Below are positions 1 through 13,215 of a stretch of DNA of 64,000 bases, piece by piece (position 1 is the stretch's first letter; the number at the start of each line of letters is the position of its first letter). The position numbers and the translations under genes are program-made. Source of the DNA: Rhodeus uyekii (taxonomy: Eukaryota > Chordata > Actinopteri > Cypriniformes > Acheilognathidae). The stretch spans positions 705,001 through 769,000 of the forward strand of contig JAWRVZ010000216.1 in assembly GCA_037043235.1 (NCBI GenBank). Reading direction: 5' to 3'. A model generated the notes under the pieces. The model searched no databases, was not told the origin of the DNA, and worked only from the letters and a program-made list of their open reading frames with translations.

Positions 1-334
1 GTGTTTACTTAACCAATGCAAACTGGCCATGACATAAACAAAATGAAAAACCAATGGTATTCAATGAAAAAATACAGCTGTGGCCGAAATTTTTGAGAAT
101 AACACGAATATTAATTTTCACAAAGTCTGTTGCCTCACTTTTTATGATGATAAGTTGCATATACTTCAGAATGTTATGAAGAGACATTAGATGAATTGTA
201 AATAATTGCAAAGTCACTCTTTGTTATGAAAATTAACTTAACCCCCCCTCCCCCCAAAAAACATTTCAACTGTATGGCGAGCAGAATGGGGCCGTGAGTT
301 GTTTAAAGCTATTTGAAAGACTTCTAGTTCCCGT
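1..334. other. unannotated AT-rich stretch
   Basis: No gene, RNA or recognisable repeat is seen here. The stretch is AT-rich with a C-run near 241-255. The short open frame on the minus strand at 5-217 has no recognisable protein character. Confidence 0.5.
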
Positions 335-612
335 CTCCTTCCTCCCAGGTTTCAGCACCAATGTAATGAAGTTTAAGGTTTGGGGAAGAAGGAGACCAGT
401 GAACATTCACACAACTTTAACTAATAAATAAATCAACAACAAAATAAAAATAATGGCGGCAGCTCCTCACAACTGCCGCCCACACACATAAACAACACAC
501 AACTAAAATGTCCAGGCCTGATCCTCTCTTGTCCTTCACTGGCGTCGCTCCTCCTCACACCATTCTCACAGGCCTCGGCCCCGCACTGCTCGCCACACTT
601 AGCATTTTATCC
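335..612. repeat. LTR-element-like fragment, shared with 29565-29690
   Basis: A block with the order 'gaagaaggagaccagtgaac', a run of AACAACAAAATAAAA and 'aatggcggcagctcctcac' recurs almost in the same order near 29570-29670, so it is an interspersed repeat. The A-rich centre followed by a GC-rich CACA-rich part resembles the R/U5 side of fish LTR retroelements read in reverse. This class assignment is inference; the duplication is directly visible. Confidence 0.5.
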
Positions 613-1345
613 CTACCACAAAAGGACCAGCTGACATCATGTCAGCGATTCTCTCGTTAAGAGAGCGATGGAGAAGCTGGAGATCACTCCATAACTGTGC
701 TGATTGAGTTAAAATTGCAGACTGGAAGTTTTAAAAGAAGAGCTTGAAATCATTGTTCTTCCTCTGTTAACCATGCCTTAGGCAGGTATGAGTGCATCTC
801 TACGCACAGTGAGGCAAAGACTTTTGGAGGATGGCCTGGAGTCAAGAAGGGCAGCAAAAAAGCCACTCCTCTTCAGGAAAAACATTAGGGACAGACTGAT
901 ATTCTGCAAAAGTTACAGGGGTTGAACTGTTGAGGACTGGGGTAAAGTCGTTTTCTCTGATGATTCTCCTTTCGGATTGTTTGGGGCATCTGGAAAAAAG
1001 CTTGTCCATAGAAGAAAAGGTAAAATATCTTGAGACCATTCCTGCGTGGGGTTGCATCTCAGCCAAGGGAGTGGGCACACTCACAATTTTGCCTAAGAGC
1101 ACAGTCATGAATAAAGCATCAAAAACATCAAAGAACAGTTTGGTGACGACAATCCATTTTCCAGCATGATGGAGCACCTTGCCATAAGGCAAAAGTGATA
1201 ACTAAGTAGCTCTAGGAATAAAACATTTAAATTTTGAGTTTATGGTCAGGAAACTCCCCAGACCTTAATCTTATTGAGAACTTGTGGTCAGTCATCAAGG
1301 GAGGACTAACAAAAACCACTAACAAATTCTGACAAACTCATAGAA
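613..1345 (+). pseudogene. Tc1-like transposase pseudogene
   Basis: Broken remains of a Tc1/mariner transposase, the cut-and-paste enzyme that binds the inverted ends and excises the element. Conceptual translation in shifting frames gives a block ending in SDDSPFGLFG around 947-985 (the region around the second catalytic Asp), then a block containing AWGCISAKGVGTLTI (about 1045-1095) and DLNLIENLWSVIKGG near 1260-1310, which carries the catalytic-Glu motif of the DDE domain. The N-terminal HTH region is only faintly visible around 770-850. Frameshifts and stops separate the blocks, so it cannot encode an enzyme. The inverted termini are not recognised. The unrelated minus-strand frame at 842-1192 is its shadow. 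Confidence 0.8.
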
Positions 1346-1570
1346 TAGGCTGCCATCAGTCTATGAGCCGGGTCAATGGGTCTGGCTATCAACCCGAGAC
1401 CTGCGTCTTCGTCTTCCTTGCAAAAAACTAAGCCCTAGGTACGTGGGTCCCTTCAGAATTATCAGACAAATAACCCCGGTATCCTATCGTTTGGCCCTTC
1501 CACCTGGAATCACTCTGGCAAACTATAAAACTCTCATACTCCCATCTCCTCATTGCGAAGTCTTGTCTTG
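1346..1570 (+). pseudogene. Ty3/gypsy-like integrase C-terminal fragment
   Basis: Translation from about 1362 gives YEPGQWVWLSTRDLRLRLP followed by KKLSPRYVGPFRI and a stretch like SYRLALPPG. This matches the small beta-barrel and linker at the C-terminus of Ty3/gypsy integrases (pattern PGQxVWLSTxDLxLR...KLxPRxxGPFxI). The upstream polymerase and catalytic integrase domains are absent, and the reading frame breaks after about 1520. It abuts the Tc1 fossil on the left. Only the terminal part of an LTR retrotransposon polyprotein survives. Confidence 0.8.
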
Positions 1571-1950
1571 CCCCGGCTAACAATTCTGAGCGTTTATCTT
1601 GTGTCTAGACTGATCTGTGTATTACCCCGGACTGCTTATCTCGTTTACAACCCATTGCTGCCTGCCTTGAATTCTGCCTGCCTTATCGTTGTTGTCTCTG
1701 CCTTGTCTCTGATACTCTGCTACTGGTGATTTACCCGTGCCTGTTTGACTACGATTGTTCCCTGTGCGTGTCTCAACCCGAAACTGAAGCCATGAGAAAT
1801 TATATATAGGTGGAAGGTTAATCAGAGTCCAACAAGGGTTTATGGGAAATTGAGTCCTGAGGGTTTAGTATTCGGGCGAGGGAGCCCTCTGGTGGTTATT
1901 GGAGGGGACTACAGAGACCGTATTTGTGACAGGGAGTTTGGCGGTTCCAC
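1571..1950 (+). repeat. probable 3' end/LTR of the gypsy-like fragment
   Basis: Directly follows the integrase C-terminus and is rich in short CCTTG/CTGCCT pyrimidine motifs (about 1560-1760), then 'tggaaggttaatcagagtcc' and a purine-rich end near 1930. This composition fits the LTR region following pol in fish gypsy elements. The exact boundary and a target duplication could not be defined. Confidence 0.4.
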
Positions 1951-2483
1951 TTCAAAAACGTTGACATAATAGTATTGGCACGTTAACCGTGACTCGAGAT
2001 AAGTGAACTCCACTGTATTAAGCTGGGAGCAGCCCGAGTTATGCGTGTTCAATAATAATAAATATGAGGTTCTGTGTCTCTCCGATACACTACACGGGAA
2101 GAAACACTACACTTCTGTATTGTGTTTGCATTATCTACGTAATCCCTCCCTCCTCCTCCTCCTCCTCCTCCTCCTCCTCCTCCTCCGCACATGCTGCCAT
2201 TAGCCACTACTGTCTGTCTCGAAGGTAAAATCTCATAATTAAAACCACATTTTATTTTATCCTTATATACTACAACTTTGTGTGTAAGTGTGTCTCTATA
2301 GCAATTTAAAACATGTTTTTTCCATTGTTATTAGCACTAATAAGGGAGTTTTTTAGAGGGCCGGAACAGATTAATTTTGTTTCTGTTATTTCTTATGGGA
2401 AAAAATGATTTAAGATACGAGCAATTCGAGTTACGAGCTCTGTCCAGGAACAGATTAAGCTCGTATCTCAAGGTATTACTGTA
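1951..2483. mobile_element. pogo/Tigger-like element ends (degenerate)
   Basis: The right end at about 2400-2481 reads, in reverse complement, CAGTAATACCTTGAGATACG and is followed by TA. It matches the left end at 62117 (CAGTAATACCTTGG with the insert removed), so both belong to one family. A second, different terminus ending in CTCCACTGTA lies at about 2008-2018. Tigger/pogo elements have CAGT-type termini and duplicate TA. No transposase coding is left. The interval 2019-2400 is internal sequence with a (TCC)n tract. Confidence 0.55.
2146..2186 (+). repeat. (TCC)n microsatellite
   Basis: About 13 uninterrupted TCC/CTC triplets. Confidence 0.95.
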
Positions 2484-4803
<2,320 letters not shown>

Positions 4804-5096
4804 GGGGTCTCATTTATAAAACTGTGCGTAGGATCACTACTAAAAGTTTACGTGCGCCCAAAAGCCAAAAATGCTATACGGCAAAAAATATTCAGATTTA
4901 TAAAACCGTGTGTATGCACACCTGTCAGGAACATTCCCTTTATAAATCGCAGATGTCACAGGTCAGAGTTTGCTTAAATGTGCACACATTCTCCCGTCAA
5001 GTTGTTTTTTATAGATCACAACCTTTGCGTGGAAACTGACGTACGTACGTTTCCAGTCCTGTTTTGTGCGTACGCACGCTTTATAAATGAGACCCC
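4804..5096. mobile_element. short inverted-repeat element (MITE)
   Basis: Starts GGGGTCTCATTTATAAA and ends TTTATAAATGAGACCCC, a perfect 17-bp terminal inverted repeat enclosing about 293 bp. Several internal 'tttataaa' and GTACGTACG palindromes are present (the latter at 5040-5050). There is no coding capacity. The target duplication is unclear, so the superfamily is left open. Confidence 0.8.
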
Positions 5097-5149
5097 TGAA
5101 CTCTTGGTATATGAACCCCAAAATATACTTCAGTTTTGACACGATTGCT

Positions 5150-6510
5150 GGGCATGTGCACAGACACAGAGGCCTCCACGATTAGTGACACCCTTGGTAA
5201 ATATGAGCAAAACTGACAGAGGAAATTAGTTTTGGCCATTTCCTCCTATAAGACTTAATTTCAAAATATTTACTAAAATCTAATTTACTCAAATTTAATT
5301 TACTCAAAATATAAATGTGGAATAAATTTAATAAATAAATATCTAACTGATGAATATTTACATTAAAATGGTATGTTTTTAAGTTCACCAGGAACACTTA
5401 AGTGACAAGTAATTTCTTGTTTCACTGGGTTTTGAAGTGACGTACAGGTCAAATTCTTAAACTATTCCATTCTTCTGGAAAAGACCTGAGAATACAGTAC
5501 CGGTAATGAGATTGTTGATTGCACAAATCATGAAATGGCTATGAGATAATAGTTGAATAGTTGGAATACTCATTTCCACTATCTGGAAAACAATTAAGAT
5601 GTTTAAATCAACTGGACATTGTAAATATCCACCTGGAAAAGGATGTGTGTGTATATTGGCCCCACATACACTGAGGAGGATGGTGTGAGTCGCCAAACAA
5701 TCTAAACATCAAAGTTGGAGAATTGCAGATGTCAGCTGGGTCTTGGAGTCAGAAAGTCTCCAAAATGATGATCAGACCTCACCTATGTAAGCACAATTTG
5801 TTTGGGTAGGTTACAATAAAAAAGCCTTTAGTGACATCAAATGGCAGTCTCATGCACCTACAGTTTGCCAACCATTACTGGAATTTTCAGTGGGGCTGGG
5901 ATTTAATGGTCAGATTGGTCAGATGTGGGTTTGGCATAGACAGAAACATATCTATGTAGAAAAGTACCTTATCTTCTCCAGTGTGACGTATGGTGGTGGA
6001 CCTTTAATGCTGTGGGGCTAATTTTCTTCCAAAGACCCTGGACAACTTATTATGGATACACAGTATCATAAAGTCCATCAAGTACCAGCAGATATTAAAT
6101 CAATGCCTGAATGACCCTGTCAGGAAGCTGTGACAGGGCTGTGGCTGGATCTTCCAGCATGACAATGATCTAAAGCAGATCTCAAAATAAACAAGCACAG
6201 AATGAAGGTTTTGCTCTGGACATAGCAGTCTCCTGACCCAAATCCCATTAAAAGCCAGTGGGATGCGCTGAAGAAAACAGTCCACAAGCATGGGCCACTG
6301 CATCTGAAGGACTTGGATAGATTCTACATGGAGGAATGGTTTCAGATATTTTGGCAAATTTTCAACCTTATTACGCATTGTTGGAGAAGATTTATAGCAA
6401 ACGGAGGTTATCTTCGCAAAGGGAGGTTGCGCAAAGTATTAAACGAAGGGGTTCCAATAATTGTGAAATACATATATCTCATAAAACATTATTGGTAATT
6501 TATGGTAAGA
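5150..6510 (+). pseudogene. Tc1-like transposase pseudogene
   Basis: Degenerate Tc1-type element. The terminal-type sequence near 5180-5215 ('agtgacacccttggtaaata') resembles Tc1 inverted ends. Coding fragments on the plus strand include a block around 5650-5800, GFGIDRN near 5930, a WIFQHDNDLKQ-like segment at 6145-6175 that holds a catalytic-Asp motif, and a QSTSMGHCI-like C-terminal part near 6280. A right-end-like sequence lies near 6420-6470. Many stops and shifts are present, so it is inactive. The open frame at 6313-6713 runs out of the C-terminal part into flanking DNA and is not a gene. Confidence 0.75.
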
Positions 6511-8546
6511 TTTTTTTCTTTTATCTATTTGACTTTCATCAAAGGAGACAATCACAAATACAAACTTACACAACTTATTTGCAACTTATATTTACAAAAG
6601 GCGCCAATATTTGTGGAGCCCACTGTGCCATGGTGATGAGGAAATCATACACACGTCACACATGCTATCATACACATAAAAACACAAAGTGTACTTTGGA
6701 CTTAAGTGTATAAATGCATCAGAATGTTTGGTAAGTGGTGCAAGGGTGATCCTTTTAATGTTCGGTGAATTTCTTAAACTACAAACTTTAACACAAAACT
6801 ATGGGATTACTAGTTTCCTGTCCCAGTGCTGGATCATAATCAAATCAAATCATCTAAACGCAAATATAACATCTAAACATTCAGACTTTAAAATGACCAT
6901 CATAACCAAACATTTTTTCATGTCTAATAAGTGTTCAATCGATGTCAACAAAAATAGCTAAACAAAACCATATGATAGTTTTGGCATGCACTTTCAAACT
7001 CTGTTGTAACTTTGAGTAAGCTGTACTAACTTTGCCATTAGCAATATTTGAAACCCTATCAAGAAACAATAATTTTTGAGATCTTATCAAATAAGCATGA
7101 GGACAAAATTTTTTTTAAGTTCTTTCAAGGGCTTTAAATGATTTTAAAAGTTTGCAGATGTCTGGTAGATTCACAGCAGATGATTTATTTTATGATGTAT
7201 TACAAATGCTTAGAGGAAAGTCAGTGTGAGGCCAGAAATATATTTTACACAACTACGCAAACACAAACATGAATGCTAGTGCACTCGCTATACATAAAAT
7301 GCAGCCAGCCACAAACAGGTTAACAGTTTAACTATGACTAACATGTTGAGTAAAACGCTCTTCATTATGTTGCTTCGCCATGACAGTAATTGACCGAAAA
7401 GAGAATGATTTTATTCTACTATTGCTAATAGTGCTACTATATAAACTGAAATATAAACTCCAGTTTGATAGTGAATGTTACAACCAAATCCTTTTGTTTG
7501 GCATGGCTGTGTTTAGAAATTCAGACCGGAGAGTTTGAGTCAGACGTGTGCAAACATCAATGTTCCCAGCATTCCACACTCAAACTGTTTGCTCTGGCCC
7601 CTTTCTGAAAGTTTTAACTCCATCTCTATTTCTTTCTCTCATTTTTTAGAACGCCCTTACTCGGGAGGAAGGTGTGGACGAAAAGTAAATGCAGAGGAAC
7701 AGCAGGCTGATCCTCCTCTGGCGGTTGATTCTTCTGTGAAGGCTTCTGAAGATTTAAAGTGCCTCAAAGCTCACGTCTCTCACTCCTGCATCTCACTGCC
7801 TGTCTCTGAAGGGAATGGCCAAATGATACATGAGAGAAGAGAGAGACAGAAAATAGTTTGTTTGGCAGAATTACAGGTTTACGAGATCATCAGAGTGATC
7901 CTTCACCCTTAAGTCTCTAATGACAAGCTCACCTGATCTTCACCAATCTGGAGTGGCCAGAAACGATAAAACTTACTGGTTTTACAATGAAAGTTGAATG
8001 CACAATAAGGCAGCTCTAGTAATGGAAATCACGCCTTTCCAATAAAAGAAACAATCAATACTATGCAAATTAACTGTCTGATTTTCACCTGAATCTCTTT
8101 ACGTGAAGCCTTTGCTCGTCTCTTCACATGTGCACTGCCTGAACCAACCTGAAAATGTTATTACTGATTTAAAATATAAAATATATTATTTAAAATAATT
8201 TCCCCATTCAATAAGACGTATGCTGTACTTATACAGAAGTACAGTCAAAAATAGCAGCTTGAGTATGTTCTTAGGATGGTCAGCATGTGAGCTATCTTGT
8301 GTTGAAAGGGAGTTTGGCACTAATCAGGCCTGACAGGATAAGAAAGTAACATTACATTTTCACTTGGTTTCCATGTCTGTGGCATCACATTGTGCAGCCT
8401 TGTCAACACTGAAATCTCATTAGTCTGAAGTAGCACTCCTCATATATCTTAGACCAAACAGGGATAGGGAACGTTAGAATCACATTAAATGAGAAAAGCC
8501 TCACGTTTCACAAGAAAACCAAATAAAACATAACATCTGGTGAAGC
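6511..8546. other. unannotated stretch, no gene recognised
   Basis: Mostly AT-rich sequence. A more balanced-composition patch at about 7620-7910 is open in one frame (125 codons from an alternative start at 7535) but shows no domain and no convincing splice signals. It could be conserved non-coding or random. Confidence 0.35.
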
Positions 8547-9281
8547 TGTCAGGATTCTAGGAAGGATGAGCGAGGACCCAATCGCAGGGGGAGGGTTTCT
8601 TTATTGAAAAAAGCAAAAAAACAAGACACAAATAAAACCACCACGAGGGGGGGAAACAGACTGGGACTCGACTAGGACTCCTGGACAAACAACAATGAAG
8701 CAGCAAAAACGAAGGGATTAAATACACACAGGAGGAAGGGTAATTGATAACAGATAACATAAGTAAACAGCTGGGATCAATCAAAGTTAACCAGGAGAAC
8801 AAGGTGGGTGGGTTCCACAGTGTCAAGACATGAACGCGCAGCCAATGCGGACGCGCATCGCCACGTGTTCACATAAACACGTAGATAGCGTGCAGCTGGG
8901 GAAAACCAAACTGTACACGTAACGAGAAGTCAACATGAAAGCCGATGTAAACATGGACCGTGTGCTTACAGCCCTGCACACAGACCCGAGAGGACCCACT
9001 CACATAACATAAAGCGCGCGAGAGCGAGGAACCACTTGTCTCGTGCGCTCACGACAAGGATGAACACATGGGTCATGAATGTCCGAATCCTGACACAAAA
9101 CCGAAACTGAACCAGACCAAAGTATCGGATAACTCACACACAAGATGTTACACAGACAAGAGTGCACTCAACTCGAACCCTCGAAGCCGCGCACACACAC
9201 CAAACACGAGACATTACGGTGTGTCAGAGCTCTGCCACAAAACCAAGAAATGACTAGACCGACTGTGGCAGAACCCTGACA
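8547..9281 (-). mobile_element. solo LTR, about 735 bp
   Basis: Read on the minus strand it begins TGTCAGGGTTCTGCC and ends AATCCTGACA, the TG...CA ends of a long terminal repeat with short inverted tips. GAAGC occurs immediately left (8542-8546) and one base beyond the right end (9283-9287), consistent with a 5-bp target duplication. A TATTTAAT box (plus-strand 8714-8724) and an AATAAA polyadenylation signal (about 8599-8605) lie in the expected order on the minus strand. No internal coding follows on either side, so it is a recombination-derived solo LTR, probably of Ty3/gypsy type judging by the 5-bp duplication. The open frames at 8557-8826 and 9068-9253 are shadows. Confidence 0.8.
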
Positions 9282-9880
9282 AGAAGCATCACGGAAGTCA
9301 TGAAAATATGTGTATGTAGTTTGCAACAGCAAACTTTTATCAGAAGTGTCTTTTGCTATTAACGTTATTAAACTATTCAGAGTTTGCTGAAACCATAGTT
9401 CCACCAAACATTTGCAAACAACGTTTCAAACGTGTGTGGATGGAGCTCTCGACCTGTGGTTAGAAGCATAGTTTCTTGTTTCTTGTTCTTGTTACATAGA
9501 TTGTGCTCTTGGGCACAATAAGTACATTCGATCTCATTCATATTTTAGTGTGTGATGATGTGTATCATTTTAGCAAGTATGATGAAGGAGGAACCTACAA
9601 TGAATCAACATCCAACATCAAATAAAGCAAAACGGGAAACAAAAATAGTGAAGTAGACATCAGATGCCATGTCGGTTACAGCAGCATTCCTCAGAAATTA
9701 TTGAATGAATGGACTTTATGTCTGCACTGCATGTGAGGACTGAAAACAATCAAGTCCTGCTTACTTCTCCTGTGCAAGTCTTTCAGTGCACTGTTGCTGA
9801 TTCAGTCGAGTTTTGATGTGCTAAAAGCTTTGTACACTGCATAAAGTTTGGTGAAACCTATACACTGCTTCTGTTGCTGT
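9282..9880. other. unannotated stretch
   Basis: No feature is recognised between the solo LTR and the integrase fossil. Confidence 0.4.
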
Positions 9881-9884
9881 CTCT

Positions 9885-10345
9885 TAAGGACAACTTCGTC
9901 CTCTGAGGCTCCAGATTGATTGCACTTGCAACAAAAAGGACATAAGGGACAACACTTTGGTGATCTCTATTCGTGTCCAGGGATGGACGCTCAGGTTCAT
10001 GATGCTGTATGTTCCTGCCACGTGTGTCAGCTTAATAAGAAAAATGTCAAGTCACATCCGTTCCACTTCAGTCAGTGCCACTGGCAGAAAGTGGTGTGGA
10101 TGTATTCGGGCCATTGGACACAGCTACATCCGACTGCAGGTTTGCTATAATATTAACTTACTTTTACAGCCAGAGGTCTCCTTTACTCACACCGTTGCTA
10201 CGGATTCTGTGGCTTTGTTTCTGTCTTTAGTCTTCCGTTGCCATGGAAGTCCACTGAGCATCGTTACTGATAACAGTGTTCAGATTACATCTGCTGCTTT
10301 TCTGGAAGTAAGGACTATACGTCCCAAGAGTTCCTGTCTCTACCA
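9885..10345 (+). pseudogene. Ty3/gypsy-type integrase pseudogene
   Basis: Two overlapping frames carry integrase blocks. Frame one (from 9920) reads GHKGQHFGDLYSCPGMDAQV then CSCHVCQLNKK, the His-His-Cys-Cys zinc-binding N-terminal domain. Frame two (after about 10160) reads VATDSVALFL, FRCHGSPLSIVTDNSVQIT, the catalytic-core segment whose second Asp is in the TDN motif. The fragment then decays near 10340. Integrase joins retroelement DNA into the genome; this one is broken by frame changes and lacks both the reverse transcriptase and the C-terminal domain. It is distinct in sequence from the C-terminal fragment at 1346. A domesticated integrase-derived gene is an unlikely alternative, because no frame is intact. 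Confidence 0.8.
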
Positions 10346-10607
10346 CCTGGCAGCTAATGTGCTGTCCAACATGTGCTTTGATTCTTTCCAAAACAGTGGT
10401 GTGCATAGGGGGTCGAAATGCGATTTCAACCGATTGGGGATTTTTAAATGGGTTATTCTAAAATACATTTACACCCTCTTTGACTGTAAATGTATTTAGC
10501 AAGAAAAACCAAACATGACGTTTTTAGACCAGACATTGACCCTAACTCATCATTTAAGCAGACCTCTTTATGATGTCACATAAGAGAGTAATTGTTCATT
10601 CTATTAT
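10346..10607. other. unannotated stretch after the integrase fossil
   Basis: No feature is recognised. The 'gggggtcgaaatgcgatttc' patch near 10410 could be a repeat edge. Confidence 0.3.
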
Positions 10608-10760
10608 AAAGTGTTCTTGTTACACGTTACATGTAGTTAATGTAGTACTAACTTTAAAAATATGCATAATTACATCCAACTAACTCAAAACCTAACCTAA
10701 CCTAAACCCTAACCCTATAGTATATCTGCTCGCCACATGTACATACTTGAAAAATTATTG
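10608..10760 (-). repeat. interspersed repeat, inverse copy of 17335-17475
   Basis: Contains 'aaagtgttcttgttacacg', 'gcataattacatccaactaa', then CCTAACC/CCCTAACCC and 'tatagta'. The copy at 17335-17475 has the same modules in reverse order and orientation ('tatagggtaagggttaag', 'gtaattatgcat', 'agtaactacatgtaa'). The telomere-like CCCTAA runs are therefore part of a dispersed repeat. Confidence 0.65.
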
Positions 10761-10799
10761 TAATATAAAGTTATTATTAAAAATGTCAAAATGATGTTT

Positions 10800-10870
10800 C
10801 TGATGAAATGAGATCCCAAAGATAGCTAATATAGATAATGATAGATAATATGATAGATAATATTAATCAA
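10800..10870 (+). repeat. short imperfect GATA-rich tandem tract
   Basis: Repeated 'gatagataat' units. Confidence 0.7.
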
Positions 10871-11111
10871 GATAGAGGGAGACACGAGCAATGGGAGTAA
10901 GATCTGTAAGGATCAGAAATTGATGTAATGGAAGATGCAACAACATCAAAGGTGAGATAGAATATCACTGATCAACTGAATAATATTTGATTTCAATGTA
11001 ACTATATTTTAGAGCCATGCGGAGACATATGAATGATGCTCTTTAGTTGAGCTATTATATGACATTATATGTTTCGTAAAAACTTACATGTCGGTCAGAA
11101 CACCTTTTCAA

Positions 11112-11273
11112 TTACATTTTACATTTATGCATTTGGCACACGCTTTTATCCAAAGCGACTTACATTGCATTTTTAAGAAAAACATTGAATCAGTTCTTGC
11201 TTTCCCTGGGATCGAACCCACAACCGTGGCGTTATTAGCACCAATGCTCTACTAGTTGAGCTACAGGAAAGCC
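11112..11273 (-). repeat. tRNA-derived SINE
   Basis: On the minus strand the head reads like a tRNA: TGTAGCTCAACTAGTAGAGC (box A region) and GGTTCGATCCC (box B, plus-strand 11208-11218), followed by a body containing AAGTCGCTTTGGATAAAAGC. The aminoacyl-stem pairing is poor and the body continues beyond tRNA length, so it is a retroposed SINE and not a tRNA gene. Copies of the same family lie at 31894, 32424 and 37800. Confidence 0.85.
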
Positions 11274-11329
11274 TACAACTGTCTTACACTAAATATAGTC
11301 ATCACAGAAAAATTTTACATTTCAACATT

Positions 11330-11395
11330 TCCTCGTGGGGACCAAACAGTTTACCTATAACATAGGGTTTACCAGAAACACACATACACACTGAT
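11330..11395 (+). repeat. fragment of the GGGGACC interspersed repeat
   Basis: Carries 'cctcgtggggaccaaac' and 'catagggtttaccag' ahead of CACACA, matching 30838-31062 and 35458-35650. Confidence 0.6.
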
Positions 11396-12934
11396 CATTG
11401 AGACTTTGGATGAGGCCCAATGTCTCATATACCTGACACTCTTTATGCAACTTGGTCACAGATGTGTGTTTGCACATGAAATGAAATATGAGTAATGTGA
11501 ATATAAAATGTGTCTCAAGTTATACCATATGCCACCCCCAAAAACAAGCCTTTCATTCGTTTCTTGATGCTTCTGCACTACTAAACACACACCCAGCAGC
11601 TGTTAAAAACCACTCTCCATAAATCACAGTAAATATTTTAAATTAAAAACAAATTCAGATTCAATTTTAAAGACATCCAAAAAGAACATTACACAATGCA
11701 AAAACAACATGCTTCTATAAATAAATAGAACAACAAAACACATGGGAGAATGTTTCTCAATATCAATAAACTATCATGACTGTGTGTGTGCTAGAGTTTT
11801 CTTTCACGTTTAGTCTAGTTTCAACCACCCACACAGACCCTCTCTCAACAGAGACCACCAAGACGAGCAAAACCACCTGCTCCATTAACACAAACATGCA
11901 CATACCTTAAAGTGACCATTTTCACCACATCCACCTCACCATTTATTTACACACAGAACAGTCCAACCAAAAACAGCAAATAACACATCCACACACAAAC
12001 ATCTTGCCACAGTTTTACACATTTGTAAAACTAGTAAGCTCATAATTAGTAACGCATGATTTTCCCCCAAACCATTTTAGGGCAAATCCCACCCTGCAGA
12101 CAATTTCATTGGTTAAGATTAGGACGTAGGGTAGGATTTTGGGTTAGAATTTGTTTTTGCAATGTGATTGAAATATTTCATGAAATCTTTAGATTTGGCT
12201 GTGGGGGTGGAGTGTGCGTTCAACTGGCTTGAGGGAAAAAATTACGTGTTAGCCTACTTTATGATTAGCACAGTATTCATCTGGAACAAAAACAATGCAA
12301 ATAATAATAATAATACAACAGATACAACAAAATACTTAAAGTATGACTTAAAGTACCTTGTTTATGCTATTTTAAAGTTTCCTATTTTTCTTTTGGAGGT
12401 CTCCTACATTAAGATTACATATATCCAAGGTCAAAAACCCTTTTCATAATATACATTGCACATCACCTCATTTCTCAGAGTCTGACAGCAGTTTGTTTGA
12501 AGATTCAGCCTCTCTAAACCCTTCAATTCCACAAACCACTTACAGTGTAGCGGAAACAGCAATTGAATTTCAGTTCTGGAGTCTTACTTAGCACTTGATA
12601 CACAGTAATATGAACGATGGCATCAGTGATTCGGAACGAATTTATAAAGCAAATGTCTTTAATGTCTGAAACTCAGGGGTAGAGAATAGCACTCCATGTA
12701 ACTCAGACAGTAACCAACAAGGGACTGAAAAAATGTGAAGAATATAAACACATAGTAAACGAGGGAACTAAACAGGAACAGCTGGAAAAAAATCAATTAG
12801 TCACCATGGGAACAGATGAAAACTAGCACAGAAAAGACAGAAATCCACAAAATCAGAATATGAGGGTAACAATAAGGTTGTCTATAAAAATGTAAGCATC
12901 CTCATCATTTGGAAGTGCGTGCAAAGTAGACTTG
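11396..12934. other. unannotated stretch
   Basis: No gene is recognised. 12640-12890 has the purine-rich, ACAGGAACAGCTGG-containing composition seen at degenerate fish LTRs, but ends and duplications could not be found. The frame 12168-12449 looks random. Confidence 0.35.
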
Positions 12935-13105
12935 CAATGCTGAAAATTTGGTGCCATATAGCACCAGGTACTATATGGCACCTCATAATGGTTCTTTGTA
13001 GCACCATTTGGTGCTATATAGCACTAAAAATGGTTCCCCTATGATTACGAGCCAAAGAACCACTTTTAGTGCTATATAGCACCATTTTTTTTAGAGTGTA
13101 GGTTC
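12935..13105. mobile_element. palindromic MITE remnant (TGCTATATAGCACC units)
   Basis: The palindrome GGTGCTATATAGCACC and its close variants occur four times in 150 bp (about 12953, 12970, 13010 and 13070). The right end reads AGCACCATTTTTTTTAGAGTG, the left end is decayed. It can fold into a long hairpin. Similar fold-back elements are common in fish. No coding. Confidence 0.7.
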
Positions 13106-13116
13106 AGGTTCTGTGC

Positions 13117-13215
13117 TACAGTGGATATAAAAAGTTTACACATCCCTGTTAAAACAGCTGGTTTTCATGATGTGAAAAAGAAGTTAAATCAAATAAGCTA
13201 TTTTGCTCCTTAAAT
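13117..13215 (+). mobile_element. Tc1-like element terminal fragment
   Basis: 'ctacagtggatataaaaagt' followed by 'ttacacatccctgttaaaac' has the look of a TA-flanked terminal repeat of a fish Tc1-like element. Only the tip and about 80 bp remain. Confidence 0.5.

Noticed and set aside
7535..7912. 125-codon frame considered as an exon
   Set aside because: No ATG at its start, no recognised domain and no convincing acceptor/donor pair.
10690..10720. Telomere-like CCCTAA repeats (also TTAGGG at 23538)
   Set aside because: Only two or three units, at 10.7 kb embedded in a dispersed repeat with a second copy at 17.4 kb.
11112..11273. Possible tRNA gene (box A and B present)
   Set aside because: Stems do not pair, a SINE body follows, and several diverged copies lie elsewhere in the window.
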